Assembly: GCF_021026295.1 (NCBI RefSeq)
Contig: NZ_JAJNDA010000008.1
Coordinates: forward strand, 62,001 to 126,000
From: Actinomycetospora soli
GTDB taxonomy: Bacteria; Actinomycetota; Actinomycetes; Mycobacteriales; Pseudonocardiaceae
DNA: 64,000 nt
Direction: 5' to 3'
The notes under the pieces are model-generated. The model searched no databases. It was not told where the DNA came from and saw nothing but the letters and a program-made list of their open reading frames with translations. Shown one piece after another: positions 27,274 to 34,873 of the stretch. The translations under genes were made by a program, and so were the position numbers. Position 1 is the stretch's first letter. Every line of letters begins with the position of its first letter.

Positions 27274-27951
27274 GTGCCCCGACGTTCCGAGTCGCTCTCC
27301 CGCGAGCAGATCGTGTCGACGGCGGTCGGGATCCTCGACGCGGCCGGCGCCGGCGGGCTGACCTTCCGCGTGCTGGCCGAGCGGCTGGCCACCGGACCGG
27401 GGGCGATCTACTGGCACGTGGCGAACAAGGACGAGCTGCTCACGGCGGCCACCGACGCCGTCGTCGCCCGGGCCCTGGCGGAGGAACCCGCCTCGGGCTC
27501 GCCGGAGGACCGGGTCCGGGCCGTGGCCCTCGGCCTGTTCGACGCGGTCGACCAGCACCCGTGGATGGCCGCGCAGCTCTCGACCGGCACGTGGCAGGCG
27601 ACGAGCCCGCACGTCCTCGAGGCGGTCGGCCGTCAGGTCCGGGCGCTGGGGGTCCCGCGCGCCGACTGGTTCGTGACGACGACGGTGCTGATCCAGTACA
27701 TCCTCGGCGCCGCGGTGCAGAACGCGGCGAACGCACAGGCTGCGCCGCGGGTCGGGAGCCGCGGGGAGTTCCTCGACGCCGTGGCCACGGCGTGGGAGGA
27801 ACTGGACGCCGAGGAGTGGTCGTTCACCCGGACGATCGGCGACCAGATGCGCCACCACGACGACCGCGAGCAGTTCCTGGCCGGGATCGACCTCGCGCTG
27901 CGGGGGATCGCGGCGTCGCGACCTCAGGTGCGCGCGGCGGGCGGCGCGTAG
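27274..27951 (+). CDS. TetR family transcriptional regulator (TetR_C type)
   Basis: A 225-residue repressor. The HTH region REQIVSTAVGILDAAGAGGLTFRVLAERLATGPGAIYWHVANKDELL (residues 10-55) resembles tetracycline-repressor-type proteins, including the YWHV signature, and the C-terminal domain is the TetR_C type (QHPWMAAQL...YILGAAVQNAA). GTG start. Divergent from the FAD monooxygenase with the paired TGGAACG operators between. Its 3' end overlaps the converging small gene by 28 nt. Confidence 0.93.
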   Translation: MPRRSESLSREQIVSTAVGILDAAGAGGLTFRVLAERLATGPGAIYWHVANKDELLTAATDAVVARALAEEPASGSPEDRVRAVALGLFDAVDQHPWMAAQLSTGTWQATSPHVLEAVGRQVRALGVPRADWFVTTTVLIQYILGAAVQNAANAQAAPRVGSRGEFLDAVATAWEELDAEEWSFTRTIGDQMRHHDDREQFLAGIDLALRGIAASRPQVRAAGGA

Positions 27952-28274
27952 TCGCGGCGGGTGCGGTCCTCGTGCGCGGCACGGACGTCCGCAGCGGCGT
28001 GGCGCCCGGGCTGCAGCATCGTGTTGCGGTGGGCCACGATCGCGTCCACCAGGTCCTGGGCGGCGCGCCGGACCTCCGGGCACGCGTCGCCGGAGGTGTG
28101 GTCGACGGCGCGGCCGACGAGGCCGGCGACCCGCGCCAGCTCGTCGAGCACGTCCACGGTCCAGCCGAAGCGGTCGCTGCCGGGCGGGCGCTGGTGCGGG
28201 CCGTGCTGGTCGAGTGCCTCGAGTGCTTCCGCGGCCCGTCGAGCCAGTGCGACGCCCGTGTTCTCGATCGTCAC
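27924..28274 (-). CDS. Uncharacterised small protein, paralogue of the gene at 1713-2066
   Basis: A 116-residue, mainly helical protein: MTIENTGVALARRAAEALEA..., core DRFGWTVDVLDELARVAGLVGRA and DAIVAHRNTMLQPGRHAA, tail rich in Arg/Asp. The core is shared with the protein near 2 kb (DRF-x-W-x-x-D-x-LDELAR and IV-x-HRN), identity is confined to this region. No family name known to me. Its last nine codons overlap the TetR gene end to end. Confidence 0.7.
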   Translation of the reverse strand: MTIENTGVALARRAAEALEALDQHGPHQRPPGSDRFGWTVDVLDELARVAGLVGRAVDHTSGDACPEVRRAAQDLVDAIVAHRNTMLQPGRHAAADVRAAHEDRTRRDYAPPAART

Positions 28275-28356
28275 GACCGTTCAGCGTAGAACGCTCCGCC
28301 CCGTGCCTGCGCGCGGGTCGGCCGTGGCGGCCCCGGTGCCTGGGCCGGTCGGGCGG

Positions 28357-28441
28357 CGGAAGCGGGGGGATTCGAACCCCCGGTACCTCTCGGTACGTCC
28401 GCTTTCAAGGCGGATGCAATCGGCCGCTCTGCCACGCTTCC
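28357..28441 (-). tRNA. tRNA-Ser(TGA)
   Basis: On the minus strand: acceptor GGAAGCG/CGCTTCC, discriminator G, anticodon stem CCGCC/with loop CTTGAAA (anticodon TGA), long variable arm built on GTACCGAGAGGTAC, T-arm GGGGGTTCGAATCCCCC. 85 nt class II tRNA. Confidence 0.97.
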
Positions 28442-28517
28442 GCGGGACAGGGTAGGCAACGCCGGCAGGCACGGCGCGCCAGGACCCGCCGTCGGGACGG
28501 TGGGCGTGGCGCCGCCC

Positions 28518-28552
28518 TGACGTCGGACGTCAGCCGTGTGCCACGGCTGACC
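28518..28552. repeat. CTGACGTC/GTCAGCCGTG element, copy 2
   Basis: CTGACGTCGGACGTCAGCC, then GTGTGCCACGGCTGAC. GTCAGCCGTG pairs with CACGGCTGAC (10 bp, loop TGC). The flank GCGTGGCGC to the left is shared with copy 3. It lies 12 nt from the MarR gene stop. Confidence 0.75.
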
Positions 28553-28563
28553 CGGAGGTGACG

Positions 28564-29028
28564 CTAGGGACGCAGCTTCGCGACGATCCGCTCCATCACG
28601 TCGCCCATGACGCGGCGCTCGTCCTCGTCGAGGAGGTCGACGAAGTGCTCGCGGACGCCGCGGAGGTGGTCGGGTGCCGCCTTCTCCAGGCGCGCGTACC
28701 CCTCGGGCGTGAGGACGGCGAAGACACCGCGGCCGTCGGAGTCGCACACCTCACGGCGGACCAGGCCCTGTCCCTCGAGCCGCGCCACCTGGTGCGACAG
28801 GCGCGACTTGGACGCGACGACCTCCTCGGCGAGCGAGGTCATCCGCTGGCGGTGGTCGGCCTTCTCGGAGAGCCGCACGAGGATCTCGTAGTCGGCGAAC
28901 GCGAGATCGTGCTGGTCGGAGAGCTCACGACCGAGCCGCCCGAGCAGGAGCGCCTGCCCGGCGATGAAGTTCCGCCAGGCACGCCACTCCTCGGCGTCGA
29001 GCCAGCGCGGCTCCTCCGGGGTGGACAT
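28564..29028 (-). CDS. MarR family transcriptional regulator
   Basis: A 154-residue winged-helix regulator: WRNFIAGQALLLGRLGRELSDQHDLAFADYEILVRLSE (dimer helix), then RQRMTSLAEEVVASKSRLSHQVARLEGQGLVRREVCDSDGRGVFAVLTPEG (recognition helix and wing, residues 65-115). ATG at 29028 chosen as the first start that fits the domain; 29037 is possible. It is divergent from the quinone oxidoreductase, and AACCG-CTTC-CGGTT at 29051-29064 is a candidate binding site, so it may regulate both genes. Confidence 0.9.
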   Translation of the reverse strand: MSTPEEPRWLDAEEWRAWRNFIAGQALLLGRLGRELSDQHDLAFADYEILVRLSEKADHRQRMTSLAEEVVASKSRLSHQVARLEGQGLVRREVCDSDGRGVFAVLTPEGYARLEKAAPDHLRGVREHFVDLLDEDERRVMGDVMERIVAKLRP

Positions 29029-29050
29029 ACGGTGCATCCTATCCGCAGGC

Positions 29051-29064
29051 AACCGCTTCCGGTT
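29051..29064. promoter_or_regulatory. Inverted repeat in the marR/qor divergent gap
   Basis: AACCG-CTTC-CGGTT (5-bp arms, 4-nt spacer), 22 nt from the MarR start and 44 nt from the oxidoreductase start. Position suits a MarR operator; arms are short so the call is weak. Confidence 0.35.
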
Positions 29065-29108
29065 CGTCCTTCTGCGTCGCCGCGCTCGGACCACTAGCGT
29101 CCGCCGGC

Positions 29109-30110
29109 GTGTACGGCATCTCCATCCGTGAGCCCGGCGGCCCCGAGGTCCTCGAGTGGACCGAGCAGCCCGACCCCGAACCGGGGACGGGCGAGGTGGT
29201 CCTCGACGTCGTGGCGGCGGGGATCAACCGCGCCGACGTCATGCAGCGGCAGGGCAACTACCCGCCACCGCCCGGGGCGTCGCAGCTGCCCGGGCTGGAG
29301 TGCTCCGGCCGCGTGAGCGCGGTCGGACCGGGCGTGAGCGGCTGGAACGTCGGCGACGAGGCCTGCGCCCTGCTCGCCGGCGGCGGCTACGCGCAGAAGG
29401 TCGCGGTGCCGACGGCGCAACTGCTGCCCGTCCCGGCCGGGGTGTCGCTGGTCGACGCGGGCGGTCTGCCCGAGGTGGCGTGCACGGTCTGGTCGAACCT
29501 CGTCCTGACGGCGGGTCTGCGCTCCGGCCAGACGCTGCTCGTCCACGGCGGGAGCGGCGGGATCGGCACGCACGCGATCCAGGTCGGCAAGGCCCTGGGC
29601 GTGACGGTGCTCGCGACGGCGGGGCACGAGGACCGCCTGCAGCTCTGCCGCGACCTCGGCGCCGACGCGGCCCTCGACTACCACGGAGACCTGGTCGAAC
29701 TCGTCAAGCAGGCCACCGACGGGCGCGGGGCCGACGTCGTCCTCGACCACATCGGCGCCCGCAACCTCGACGCCAACCTGGACGCGATGGCGAACGGAGG
29801 CCGCATGGTGATCATCGGTCTCATGGGCGGCGCCAAGGGCGAGATCAACCTGGCCAAGATGCTGACCCGCCGGCTGTCTGTGGCCGCCACCTCGCTGCGC
29901 GGACGCCCGACCGACGGACCCGACGGCAAGGGCACGATCGTCGCCGCCGTGCGGTCGGACCTGTGGCCGCTGGTCGAGTCGGGCCGGGTGCGCCCGATCG
30001 TCCACGAGCGCATCCCGATGCCCGAGGCCGCGCGGGCCCACCGGCTCATGGACGACGGCGGCGTCGTCGGGAAGATCATCCTCGAGGTGCCTCCGGCAGG
30101 TGAGCACTAA
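29109..30110 (+). CDS. NAD(P)H-quinone oxidoreductase, zeta-crystallin/PIG3 type
   Basis: A 333-residue zinc-free MDR enzyme. PDPEPGTGEVVLDVVAAGINRADVMQRQGNYPPPPGASQLPGLE is the PIG3 hallmark; the NADPH motif is VHGGSGGIGTHAIQVGKALG near 140 and LDHIGARNLDANL near 218. It reduces quinones or removes electrophiles. GTG start. The stop codon TAA at 30108-30110 lies inside palindrome copy 4. As I recall, the M. tuberculosis counterpart (Rv3777) has the same neighbours. Confidence 0.92.
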   Translation: MYGISIREPGGPEVLEWTEQPDPEPGTGEVVLDVVAAGINRADVMQRQGNYPPPPGASQLPGLECSGRVSAVGPGVSGWNVGDEACALLAGGGYAQKVAVPTAQLLPVPAGVSLVDAGGLPEVACTVWSNLVLTAGLRSGQTLLVHGGSGGIGTHAIQVGKALGVTVLATAGHEDRLQLCRDLGADAALDYHGDLVELVKQATDGRGADVVLDHIGARNLDANLDAMANGGRMVIIGLMGGAKGEINLAKMLTRRLSVAATSLRGRPTDGPDGKGTIVAAVRSDLWPLVESGRVRPIVHERIPMPEAARAHRLMDDGGVVGKIILEVPPAGEH

Positions 30111-30139
30111 CGGTCGCTATAGCGACCTTTAGTGCTCAC
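30100..30139. repeat. 40-nt palindrome family, copy 4
   Basis: GTGAGCACTA...TAGTGCTCAC (10-bp arms) around a perfect 16-nt palindrome GGTCGCTATAGCGACC. The only mismatches are AC opposite TT. It carries the oxidoreductase stop codon and lies 12 nt from the converging aminotransferase-like stop, a position for a shared terminator. Confidence 0.93.
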
Positions 30140-30150
30140 GAGAGCGCAGC

Positions 30151-31368
30151 TCACATCCGCGCCAGCGCGCCCAGCAGGGCGTTCACGTCCGCGCGCGAGG
30201 TGTAGTGCGCCAGGCCGATCTTGACGACCCCGCCGATCTCGGCGCCGCCGACGACCTCGAGCGCCCCCTGGTCGCCGGGGTCGATCAGGACGCAGACACC
30301 CTGGTCGGCGACCCGCTCGGCGACCTCCTGCGCGGTGCGACCGGCGACGACGAAGGCGACGGTGGGGATGCGCCGCGCCGGGTCGCCGATCACGGTGACG
30401 CCGGGCAGGTGGCGGAGCTCCTGCACGAGGTAGGTCGTCAGCTCGTCGTGGTGGGCGCGCAGCGAGGACATCGAGGTGAGCACCCGGTCGCGCCGGGAGC
30501 CGCGGGCACGGTCGTCGAGCTCGGCGAGGTGGTCCACCGACGCGGCGAGGCCCGCCAGCAGCGCGACCGGGGCGTCGCCGACCTCGAGCCGCTCGGGACC
30601 GCGGGCGGCGGCGTCGAAGGACACGGCGGGCAGCCGGTCGAGCAGCTCGGGCTGCCGGAAGACCAGGGCGCCCACCGACGGGCCGCCCCAGGCCGCCGCG
30701 GAGAGCACCATGACGTCGGCGCCCATCGTCGCCAGGTCCAGCGGCAGGTAGGGCGCGGCCGCCGAGGCGTCGACGACCATCAACGGCTCGACCCCGGACG
30801 CGGGCGGCGGCAGCGCGTGCACCTTGCGCGCGATCGCGGCGATCTCGGTGCGGGTGCCGAGGTGGCCGCAGGCGGCGGTGACGGTGACGACGCGGGTGCG
30901 GTCGCCGAGCAGGTCGTCGTACTGCCAGCTCGGGAGCTCGCAGGTCTCGACGTCCACCTCGGCCCAGCGCACCGCCGTGCCGGTCCGCGAGCAGGCCCGC
31001 GTCCACGGCAGCACGTTCGCGCGGTCGTCGAGCCGGGAGACCACGACCTCGTCGCCCAGCGACCACTGCGAGGACAGCGTGTCGGCCAGCCGTTCGAGCA
31101 GCGACGCCGCCGACGACCCGAGGACGACGCCCTTCGGATCGGCGCCCACGAGGTCGGCCACCGCGCGGCGGGCGGCGTCGACGATCGCGCCGCCGCGCTG
31201 CGAGGCCGGGAAGACCGAGCCGGGCGGGGACACCGGCGCGCGCAGCGCCGAGGACACCGCCGTCGCCACCTGCTCGGGCACCTGCATGCCGGCCGGCGCG
31301 TCGAGGTGGACCCAGCCGTCACCGAGCGCGGGGACCTGGCCCCGGACCCGAGCGACGTCCACCGTCAT
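30151..31368 (-). CDS. Class V aminotransferase / cysteine desulfurase-like protein lacking the PLP lysine
   Basis: A 405-residue protein with the SufS/Csd fold order (WVHLDAPAGMQVP, GVVLGSSAASLLERLADT, VVVSRLDDRANVLPW, VVTVTAACGHLGTRTEIAAIA, LMVVDASAAAPYLPLDL, KIGLAHYTSRADV). The Schiff-base segment, normally SGHKxxGP, reads VLSAAAWGGPSVGALVF: the Lys is Ala and the Asp-x-x-His aspartate pattern is altered to DASAAA. PLP catalysis is therefore doubtful. I recall that the mycobacterial Rv3778c at the same locus also has a His-Ala-Trp in that place, so the loss may be ancestral. Role unknown. Confidence 0.85.
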   Translation of the reverse strand: MTVDVARVRGQVPALGDGWVHLDAPAGMQVPEQVATAVSSALRAPVSPPGSVFPASQRGGAIVDAARRAVADLVGADPKGVVLGSSAASLLERLADTLSSQWSLGDEVVVSRLDDRANVLPWTRACSRTGTAVRWAEVDVETCELPSWQYDDLLGDRTRVVTVTAACGHLGTRTEIAAIARKVHALPPPASGVEPLMVVDASAAAPYLPLDLATMGADVMVLSAAAWGGPSVGALVFRQPELLDRLPAVSFDAAARGPERLEVGDAPVALLAGLAASVDHLAELDDRARGSRRDRVLTSMSSLRAHHDELTTYLVQELRHLPGVTVIGDPARRIPTVAFVVAGRTAQEVAERVADQGVCVLIDPGDQGALEVVGGAEIGGVVKIGLAHYTSRADVNALLGALARM

Positions 31369-31561
31369 GCTCCGGCACGGTACGGCGGCTCCGTCCGGTA
31401 GCCGAGCCCGGTCCGCCCGGCGCTCGACCGGCGGAGGGTCCTGGTCGGCGGAGGGCTCGACCGGCGCAGTCCGGAGCGGTCCGCTGACGGTGCGGCGTCA
31501 CGGGGACCGGATGCACGCCGCGCCGCGATGCGTGCGCGGGGCGCACCGGGTATCCGCCAGG

Positions 31562-32125
31562 ATGGCGGACATGAGCGACCAGCCCAGCGACCCGTCCGGG
31601 GCCTCCGAGGGCGACCAGGTGATGATCGTCGGTGCCGACGGCCGCCCCGTCGGCACCGTGCGCATGCCCTCCGGCGAGCCCGCCGAGGAGACCGACGGCG
31701 AGCGCGAGGACCTGTCGTCGGCGGTCGAGGAGCCGGCGAAGGTCATGCGGATCGGGACGATGATCAAGCAGCTCCTCGAGGAGGTGCGCGCCACCGAGCT
31801 CGACGACGCCAGCCGCCGTCGGCTCAAGGAGATCCACGCGTCGAGCCTCGCCGAGCTCGAGTCGGCGCTCTCCCCCGAGCTGCGCGAGGAGCTGGCCCGG
31901 ATCATCGCGCCGTTCGAGGGGGACGACACCCCCACCGACGGCGAGCTGCGGATCGCCCAGGCGCAGCTGGTCGGCTGGCTCGAGGGCCTCTTCCACGGCA
32001 TCCAGACGGCCCTGGTCGCCCAGCAGATGGCGGCCCGGATGCAGCTCGAGCAGATGCGCCGCGGCCTGCCCGCGGGCGCCGGCGGTGCGAACGGCTCCGG
32101 GGGGACGACCGGCCAGTACCTCTGA
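31562..32125 (+). CDS. bpa: Bacterial proteasome activator Bpa (PafE)
   Basis: A 187-residue protein that forms a dodecameric ring on the 20S proteasome and promotes ATP-independent degradation of unfolded proteins. Residues about 50-165 form the four-helix bundle (KVMRIGTMIKQLLEEVRATELDDASRRRLKEIHASSLAELE, LSPELREELARII, LRIAQAQLVGWLEGLFHGIQTALVAQQMAARMQLEQM). The C-terminal GQYL, which inserts into the proteasome alpha-ring pocket, is present. A Ser/Asp-rich disordered N-terminus precedes. ATG at 31562 lies 5 nt after a TATCCG box, suggesting a leaderless transcript; 31571 is the alternative. The proteasome genes are outside the window. Confidence 0.95.
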   Translation: MADMSDQPSDPSGASEGDQVMIVGADGRPVGTVRMPSGEPAEETDGEREDLSSAVEEPAKVMRIGTMIKQLLEEVRATELDDASRRRLKEIHASSLAELESALSPELREELARIIAPFEGDDTPTDGELRIAQAQLVGWLEGLFHGIQTALVAQQMAARMQLEQMRRGLPAGAGGANGSGGTTGQYL

Positions 32126-32149
32126 CCCGCCCGGGTACGCTCACCGCCC

Positions 32150-33115
32150 GTGGCCGTCCCTGCACTCGCGCGTCCCGGCGCCGACGATCCGTCGGACGAC
32201 GACGCCGCGGGGGGCGACCTGCACGGGGCGTCCCCCCGCTCCTGGCGGCGCGCCTTCGGGGACATCCGCCAGGCGATCGCCCAGCGTGAGCTGTGGGGCC
32301 ACCTCGGCTGGCAGGACATCAAGCAGCGCTACCGGCGCTCCACGATCGGCCCGCTGTGGATCACCATCAGCATGGCCGTGACGGCCGCGGCGCTGGGCGG
32401 GCTGTACTCCCAGCTCTTCGGTCAGCCGATCGGCACGTTCATGCCGTACGTGACCGTCGGCTTCATGATCTGGTACTTCATCAGCGCCTGCGTGCTGGAG
32501 GGGACCGAGACCTTCATCGCCAACGAGGGCCTCATCCGGTTCCTGCCGGCCCCGCTGATGATCTACGTGTTCCGCACGGTCTGGCGCCAGGTGCTGTTCT
32601 TCGCGCACAACGTGGTCGTCTACGTCATCGTGCTGGCGATCTTCTTCGGCCAGCTCGACGAGCCGTACCGGATGATCAACCAGCTGAGCGACGGCACGCC
32701 GGGCATCCTCCACCCGGGCCTGAGCTGGACGGCGCTGCTCGCGATCCCGGCCTTCGTCGTGATCGTCGCGAACGGCCTCTGGGTGACGCTGCTCTTCGGC
32801 ATCATCGCCACCCGTTTCCGCGACATCCCGCCGGTGGTCTCGAGCTTCATGCAGCTCTTCTTCACCATGACGCCGATCATCTGGACCCCGGACCTGCTCG
32901 CGGGCGGGGCGCCGGGCAGCACGAAGGCGCTGGTGGAGCAGCTGGCGCGACTGAACCCCTTCTACCACTTCATCGAGATCTTCCGGGCTCCACTGGTCGG
33001 TCAGGTGCAGAGCTGGACGCACTGGGCGGTCGTCGGCGTGATCACCGTGGTCGGCTGGACGCTGGCCCTGATCGCGCTGCGCAACTACCGCTCGCGCGTC
33101 GCGTACTGGGTGTGA
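32150..33115 (+). CDS. wzm: ABC-2 type exporter permease, Wzm (galactan export)
   Basis: A 321-residue permease with six helices and the amphipathic DIKQRYRRSTIGPLWITISM entry motif of O-antigen/teichoic acid exporters, VGFMIWYFISACVLEGTETFIANEGLIRFLPAPLMIYVFRTVWRQ and PFYHFIEIFRAPLVGQ. With the next gene it would carry lipid-linked galactan from the cytoplasm to the periplasm. GTG at 32150, 24 nt after bpa. Gene order here is Wzm-Wzt-GlfT1; in M. tuberculosis I recall Wzt-GlfT1-Wzm (Rv3781-Rv3783). Confidence 0.93.
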   Translation: MAVPALARPGADDPSDDDAAGGDLHGASPRSWRRAFGDIRQAIAQRELWGHLGWQDIKQRYRRSTIGPLWITISMAVTAAALGGLYSQLFGQPIGTFMPYVTVGFMIWYFISACVLEGTETFIANEGLIRFLPAPLMIYVFRTVWRQVLFFAHNVVVYVIVLAIFFGQLDEPYRMINQLSDGTPGILHPGLSWTALLAIPAFVVIVANGLWVTLLFGIIATRFRDIPPVVSSFMQLFFTMTPIIWTPDLLAGGAPGSTKALVEQLARLNPFYHFIEIFRAPLVGQVQSWTHWAVVGVITVVGWTLALIALRNYRSRVAYWV

Positions 33116-33120
33116 CACAC

Positions 33121-33927
33121 ATGGTCTCGATCGATGTCCAGGGCGCGAGCGTCGACTTCCCGATCTTCGACGCCAAGAACCGCAGCCTCAAGAAGTCCGT
33201 GCTGGGCCGGGCCGGTGGCCGGATCACCGACGCGAAGGTGCCGGTGGTCGAGGCGCTGCGCGACATCGACCTGAGCCTGCGCCAGGGCGACCGGGTGGGC
33301 CTCGTCGGCCACAACGGCGCCGGGAAGTCCACGCTGCTGCGCCTGCTCGCCGGCATCTACGAACCGACCCGCGGCCGCGCACGTATCCGTGGACGTGTCG
33401 CCCCGGTCTTCGACCTCGCCGTCGGGATGGACCCGGAGATCTCCGGCCTGGAGAACATCCTCATCCGCGGCCTCTTCCTCGGCATGACGCGCAAGGAGAT
33501 GGAGCGCCGCGTCGACGAGATCGCCGAGTTCACCGAGCTCGGCGACTACCTGCGGATGCCGCTGCGCACCTACTCGACGGGCATGCGGGTGCGGCTCGCG
33601 CTCGGCGTCGTCACCTCGATCGACCCCGAGATCCTCATCCTCGACGAGGGCATCGGCGCGGTCGACGCCGCGTTCCTGGAGAAGGCCCGCGACCGGCTCC
33701 GCGACCTCGTGTCCCGCTCCGGGATGCTCGTCTTCGCCTCGCACTCCGACGAGTTCCTCGTCGAGCTCTGCGACACCGCGATCTGGATGGACACCGGCGA
33801 GATCAAGGAGCAGGGCTCCCTGCGCGAGGTGGTGAGCCACTACAAGGGCCGCGACCTCTTCGAGACCCTGAGCCCCGAGACCCTCAAGCGGATCGGGGCG
33901 GACGCACCCAGCGAGGCCCGTCCGTGA
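33121..33927 (+). CDS. wzt: ABC exporter ATP-binding protein, Wzt (galactan export)
   Basis: A 268-residue ATPase: Walker A GHNGAGKST (63-71), signature YSTGMRVRLA (from 151; the degenerate STGM form is typical of polysaccharide exporters), Walker B ILILDEG (from about 171) and H-loop SHSDEF. There is no C-terminal carbohydrate-binding extension, so export is probably coupled to lipid-linked substrate recognition by the permease. ATG at 33121 is 5 nt after wzm, and the stop overlaps glfT1 by 4 nt, a tight operon. Confidence 0.95.
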   Translation: MVSIDVQGASVDFPIFDAKNRSLKKSVLGRAGGRITDAKVPVVEALRDIDLSLRQGDRVGLVGHNGAGKSTLLRLLAGIYEPTRGRARIRGRVAPVFDLAVGMDPEISGLENILIRGLFLGMTRKEMERRVDEIAEFTELGDYLRMPLRTYSTGMRVRLALGVVTSIDPEILILDEGIGAVDAAFLEKARDRLRDLVSRSGMLVFASHSDEFLVELCDTAIWMDTGEIKEQGSLREVVSHYKGRDLFETLSPETLKRIGADAPSEARP

Positions 33928-34820
33928 CCGGCAGCGTGCACGCGGTCGTCGTCACCCGCCACCGCCCCGAGCTGCTGGCGGACGGCCTGGCCGTCATCGC
34001 CGGGCAGACCCGCCGTCCGGACCACCTCGTCGTGGTGGACAACGGGCCGGACGAGAAGACCCGCGAGGTCGTCGAGTCCTGCGGCCTGCCGGTGACCTAC
34101 CTGCCCTCGCACCACAACCTCGGCGGGGCGGGCGGCTACGCGCTCGGCATGCTGACCGCCCTCGCCGCGGGCGCCGACTGGCTCTGGATGGCCGACGACG
34201 ACGGCCGCCCGGCCGACGAGCACGTCCTCGCGACGCTGCTCGAGGTCGCCCAGCGCCGCGGGCTCGCCGAGGTCTCGCCGGTGATCGCCGACGCCGCCGA
34301 CCCGCAGCGGCTGGCCTTCCCGCTGCGCCGCGGCCTGACCTGGGTTCGTCGCCGCAGCGACCTCGACGGGTTCGGCGACGGCGAGCTGATGCCCGGGATC
34401 GCGCACCTGTTCAACGGGGCGCTCTTCCGTGCCGAGACACTCGATGTGGTGGGCGTGCCCGATCTTCGCCTGTTCGTGCGGGGCGACGAGGTCGAACTGC
34501 ACCGCCGCCTCATGCGCTCCGGGCTTCCCTACGGCACGTGCCTGACGACCGCCTACGTCCACCCCGACGGGTCCGACGAGTTCAAACCGATGCTCGGCGG
34601 TCGGCTGCACGCCCAGGACCCGGGCGACGCGACCAAGCGCTACTACACCTATCGCAACCGCGGCTACCTGCTCGCGCAGCCGGGACTGCGCAAGCTGGGC
34701 GCCATCGAGCACCTGCGGTTCGGCTGGTACTTCCTCGTGGAACGACGCGACCCGGCGGCGCTGCGCGACTGGCTGCGCCTCGTCCGGCTCGGTCGTCGCG
34801 AGAAGTTCCGCCGGGCATGA
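33924..34820 (+). CDS. glfT1: Galactofuranosyltransferase GlfT1
   Basis: A 298-residue GT2 (GT-A fold) enzyme that adds the first galactofuranose residues to the decaprenyl-PP-GlcNAc-Rha linker. VVVTRHRPELLADGLAVIAGQTRRPDHLVVVDNG opens the nucleotide-sugar domain; the metal-binding DDD is at residues 91-93 (WMADDDGRP); LFNGALFRAETLDVVGVPDLRLFVRGDEVELHRRLMRSG is the acceptor region typical of GlfT1. Overlaps wzt by GTGA. Confidence 0.93.
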   Translation: MTGSVHAVVVTRHRPELLADGLAVIAGQTRRPDHLVVVDNGPDEKTREVVESCGLPVTYLPSHHNLGGAGGYALGMLTALAAGADWLWMADDDGRPADEHVLATLLEVAQRRGLAEVSPVIADAADPQRLAFPLRRGLTWVRRRSDLDGFGDGELMPGIAHLFNGALFRAETLDVVGVPDLRLFVRGDEVELHRRLMRSGLPYGTCLTTAYVHPDGSDEFKPMLGGRLHAQDPGDATKRYYTYRNRGYLLAQPGLRKLGAIEHLRFGWYFLVERRDPAALRDWLRLVRLGRREKFRRA

Positions 34821-34849
34821 GCTCCCCCCTCCTGGAGGTTCTCCCCACC

Positions 34850-34873
34850 ATGTCAGGACGCCCCACGTGCTGA
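34850..34873 (+). CDS. Possible seven-codon upstream ORF overlapping the Emb-1 start
   Basis: ATG at 34850 encodes M-S-G-R-P-T-C then TGA (34871-34873). GGAGG at 34834-34838 stands 11 nt before this ATG, whereas the GTG used by Emb-1 at 34867 has no ribosome site of its own. The mini-ORF overlaps the Emb-1 start by 7 nt (GTGCTGA), so ribosomes ending on it could restart on the long gene. Translation is not proven. Confidence 0.35.
   Translation: MSGRPTC

Noticed and set aside
28357-28441. tRNA-Ser(TGA) as an attachment site for a mobile element
   Set aside because: Flanking genes look chromosomal, and no duplicated tRNA 3' end or recombinase gene was found.
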